64,000 bases of DNA, taken from NCBI RefSeq assembly GCF_003933745.1, contig NZ_RSEB01000003.1, positions 558,001 to 622,000 of the forward strand. Direction: 5' to 3'. This DNA is from Glycomyces terrestris (GTDB lineage: Bacteria > Actinomycetota > Actinomycetes > Mycobacteriales > Micromonosporaceae). Position 1 is the stretch's first letter. The number at the start of each line of letters is the position of its first letter. This document shows positions 62,892 to 64,000 of the stretch, piece by piece. The notes beneath the pieces were generated by a model. The model was not told where the DNA came from. It searched no databases and was given only the letters and a program-made list of their open reading frames with translations. A program made the position numbers and the translations under genes.

Positions 62892-63397
62892 TCATCCTGG
62901 TCATCGCGGCCGCCATCGTGGCCGCCGCCACCGCGTACGCCATCTGGGCCGGGAGCAAGGAGCACCGGATCGAGACGACCGCGCACCTGGACGCGCGCGC
63001 GAACGAGGTGTGGGGCGTCCTCACCGACTTCCCGGCCTACGGGGAGTGGAACCCGTTCATCACCGCGGTCTCGGGCCTCCTCGCCGAGGACGAGCGCCTC
63101 GACGTGGTCCTCACGCAGGGCAGCGGGAAGCAGATGGCGTTCAGGCCGCGCGTGCTGCGCGTCTCGCCGGCCCGGCAGATCCGGTGGCTCGGGAAGCTCG
63201 GCCCCGGCGGCCTCCTCGACGGCGAGCACTACTTCGTGCTCGAACCGCAGCAGGACGGCTCGACCGTCCTCACCCACGGGGAGCGGTTCACCGGGATCCT
63301 GGTGCCGCTGCTGGGGGCGACGTTCGCCGACACCGAGCGCGGCTTCACCGCGATGAACGAGGCGCTCGAAGCCCGCCTGAAGACCGTCCTGGGCTGA
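62888..63397 (+). CDS. SRPBCC domain protein, membrane-anchored
   Basis: 169 residues from GTG at 62888, overlapping the previous stop by 4 bp. A single N-terminal hydrophobic segment (residues 1-21) anchors or exports it. The rest is a START/polyketide-cyclase-like SRPBCC fold: ETTAHLDARANEVWGVLTDFPAYGEWNPFI and the last helix GFTAMNEALEARLKTVL, a hydrophobic ligand pocket. Coupling to the Hsp70-like gene implies a shared process. The ligand is unknown. Confidence 0.88.
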   Translation: MIILVIAAAIVAAATAYAIWAGSKEHRIETTAHLDARANEVWGVLTDFPAYGEWNPFITAVSGLLAEDERLDVVLTQGSGKQMAFRPRVLRVSPARQIRWLGKLGPGGLLDGEHYFVLEPQQDGSTVLTHGERFTGILVPLLGATFADTERGFTAMNEALEARLKTVLG

Positions 63398-63412
63398 CCG
63401 CGGGCAGTGCTT

Positions 63413-63440
63413 CGCGCCGCGGCCCGAAGGCCGCGGCGCG
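63413..63440. terminator. Perfect hairpin terminator
   Basis: A 12-bp stem CGCGCCGCGGCC/GGCCGCGGCGCG with a CGAA tetraloop, between the SRPBCC stop and the convergent chaplin stop. Confidence 0.75.
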
Positions 63441-63508
63441 AGTCGTGTGTTCGATTCGCTCGGGTTCCCGCACCGGGTGCGAGCGGCGCGGGTCCCGGAC
63501 CGGGGTCC

Positions 63509-64000
63509 TTAGAGGACGCCCGCGCCGGCGAGCTCGGTCACGCCGGAGAGCGCGTCGGAGGCCGTGTCCGCAACACCTTCGGAGGTGGTGTTGCCGACCA
63601 GGCCGCCGGCGAGGCCGCCGACCACCGGGGCGCCGCTGACGACGCCGCCGACGGTGTCGAGGCCGGGGACGGGGAGGGCCTCTTCGTTGAGGTCCATGTC
63701 CGCGGCTTCGGCGGTGGCGAGCTCCTTGTGGCTGTCGTGCTTGTCGTGCTTGTCGTCGCCGGGGATCTCGGCCTCGGAGCCGCCGTCGCACGAGGCGGTG
63801 GCGACGCCGAGGATCGCGATGGCGTTGCCGCACACGTTGACCGGGGCCTGGATCGGCGCGAACACCTGGTTGCCGTTGCCGAGGCCCACGTTGTCCTGCG
63901 TGGTCAGGTGGCCGGCGCCGCTGTAGTCGGCGTCGGCGCCGCCGTCGCAGTGGGCGTCGGCCGAGCCGCCGACGGCGATCGCGTTGCCGCAGGCGTTGAT
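63509..64000 (-). CDS. Chaplin family protein (partial, N-terminus beyond the window)
   Basis: The frame is open at 64000, so only the last ~163 residues are seen. One chaplin domain is complete (VGLGNGNQVFAPIQAPVNVCGNAIAILGVATASCDG) and part of another precedes it (NACGNAIAVGGSADAHCDGG), each with two spaced cysteines. After it come an acidic/His-Lys linker (GDDKHDKHDSHKE) and a Gly/Val-rich tail ending TELAGAGVL. No LPxTG sorting motif is visible before the stop, so it may not be the long, cell-wall-anchored class. Chaplins are amyloid-forming surface proteins that let aerial hyphae leave water, which supports a mycelial host. Confidence 0.9.
   Translation of the reverse strand: MNACGNAIAVGGSADAHCDGGADADYSGAGHLTTQDNVGLGNGNQVFAPIQAPVNVCGNAIAILGVATASCDGGSEAEIPGDDKHDKHDSHKELATAEAADMDLNEEALPVPGLDTVGGVVSGAPVVGGLAGGLVGNTTSEGVADTASDALSGVTELAGAGVL

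Overview
The window is a high-GC (about 72-74% by eye) actinobacterial chromosome segment. A chaplin gene at the right edge, two large AfsR/SARP-type regulators, leaderless starts, a GPP34-family gene, a PHO box in front of ppk and a P450/ferredoxin pair point to a mycelial, morphologically complex actinomycete. A Glycomyces/Stackebrandtia-like or other Streptomyces-like genus is an inference, not a proof.

Layout. 1-5.5 kb: the 3' part of an AfsR-like regulator, then a convergent sensor kinase/response regulator/DUF4097-like operon. 5.66-17.59 kb: a genomic island of visibly lower GC. Its left end is a broken AICE-type tyrosine integrase and its right end is the 3' end of tRNA-Pro(CGG). Inside, a translationally coupled three-gene operon (AAA ATPase, uncharacterised middle protein, 1672-residue FtsK/HerA-like translocase) has the order, sizes and architecture of DptF-DptG-DptH, the restriction half of the Dnd/Dpt phosphorothioate system. 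No dndABCDE modification genes are present. Instead a 5-methylcytosine methyltransferase and a Vsr endonuclease are transcribed divergently. This is the best candidate for an unusual defence system in the window.

17.6-34 kb: housekeeping genes (metallophosphoesterase, GatB/YqeY-domain protein, prfC, rsmA, ispE), a second AfsR-like regulator, a secreted nine-repeat protein of unknown function, and a long minus-strand cofactor run: Rossmann/DUF2520 - panC - panD - S10 peptidase - nadB - nadC - coaX (pantothenate/CoA and NAD synthesis). 34-44.3 kb: a methyltransferase, an AraC regulator divergent from a flavodoxin-fold oxidoreductase, an ABC-F ATPase, a P450 with its 3Fe-4S ferredoxin, two HAD phosphatases, DUF488, serS and a small metallopeptidase. 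44.5-47.6 kb: a molybdate cluster (HTH-TOBE regulator, modABC). 48-52.1 kb: an MFS exporter with a divergent-looking control region and an ArsR-like regulator, a frameshifted GPP34 gene, and pheA. 52.5-52.8 kb: tRNA-Glu and tRNA-Asp. 53-56.6 kb: ppk with a PHO box, coupled to a Nudix/histidine-phosphatase fusion. 57-64 kb: a large GH3 enzyme, a membrane-anchored Hsp70 with an extracytoplasmic propeller-like domain coupled to an SRPBCC protein, and the partial chaplin.

Two further structural features stand out. A family of about 40-bp imperfect palindromes is dispersed through intergenic gaps: three tandem copies at 42.3 kb and inverted copies at 44.4 and 60.3 kb. There are also many strong GC-rich hairpin terminators without U-tracts.
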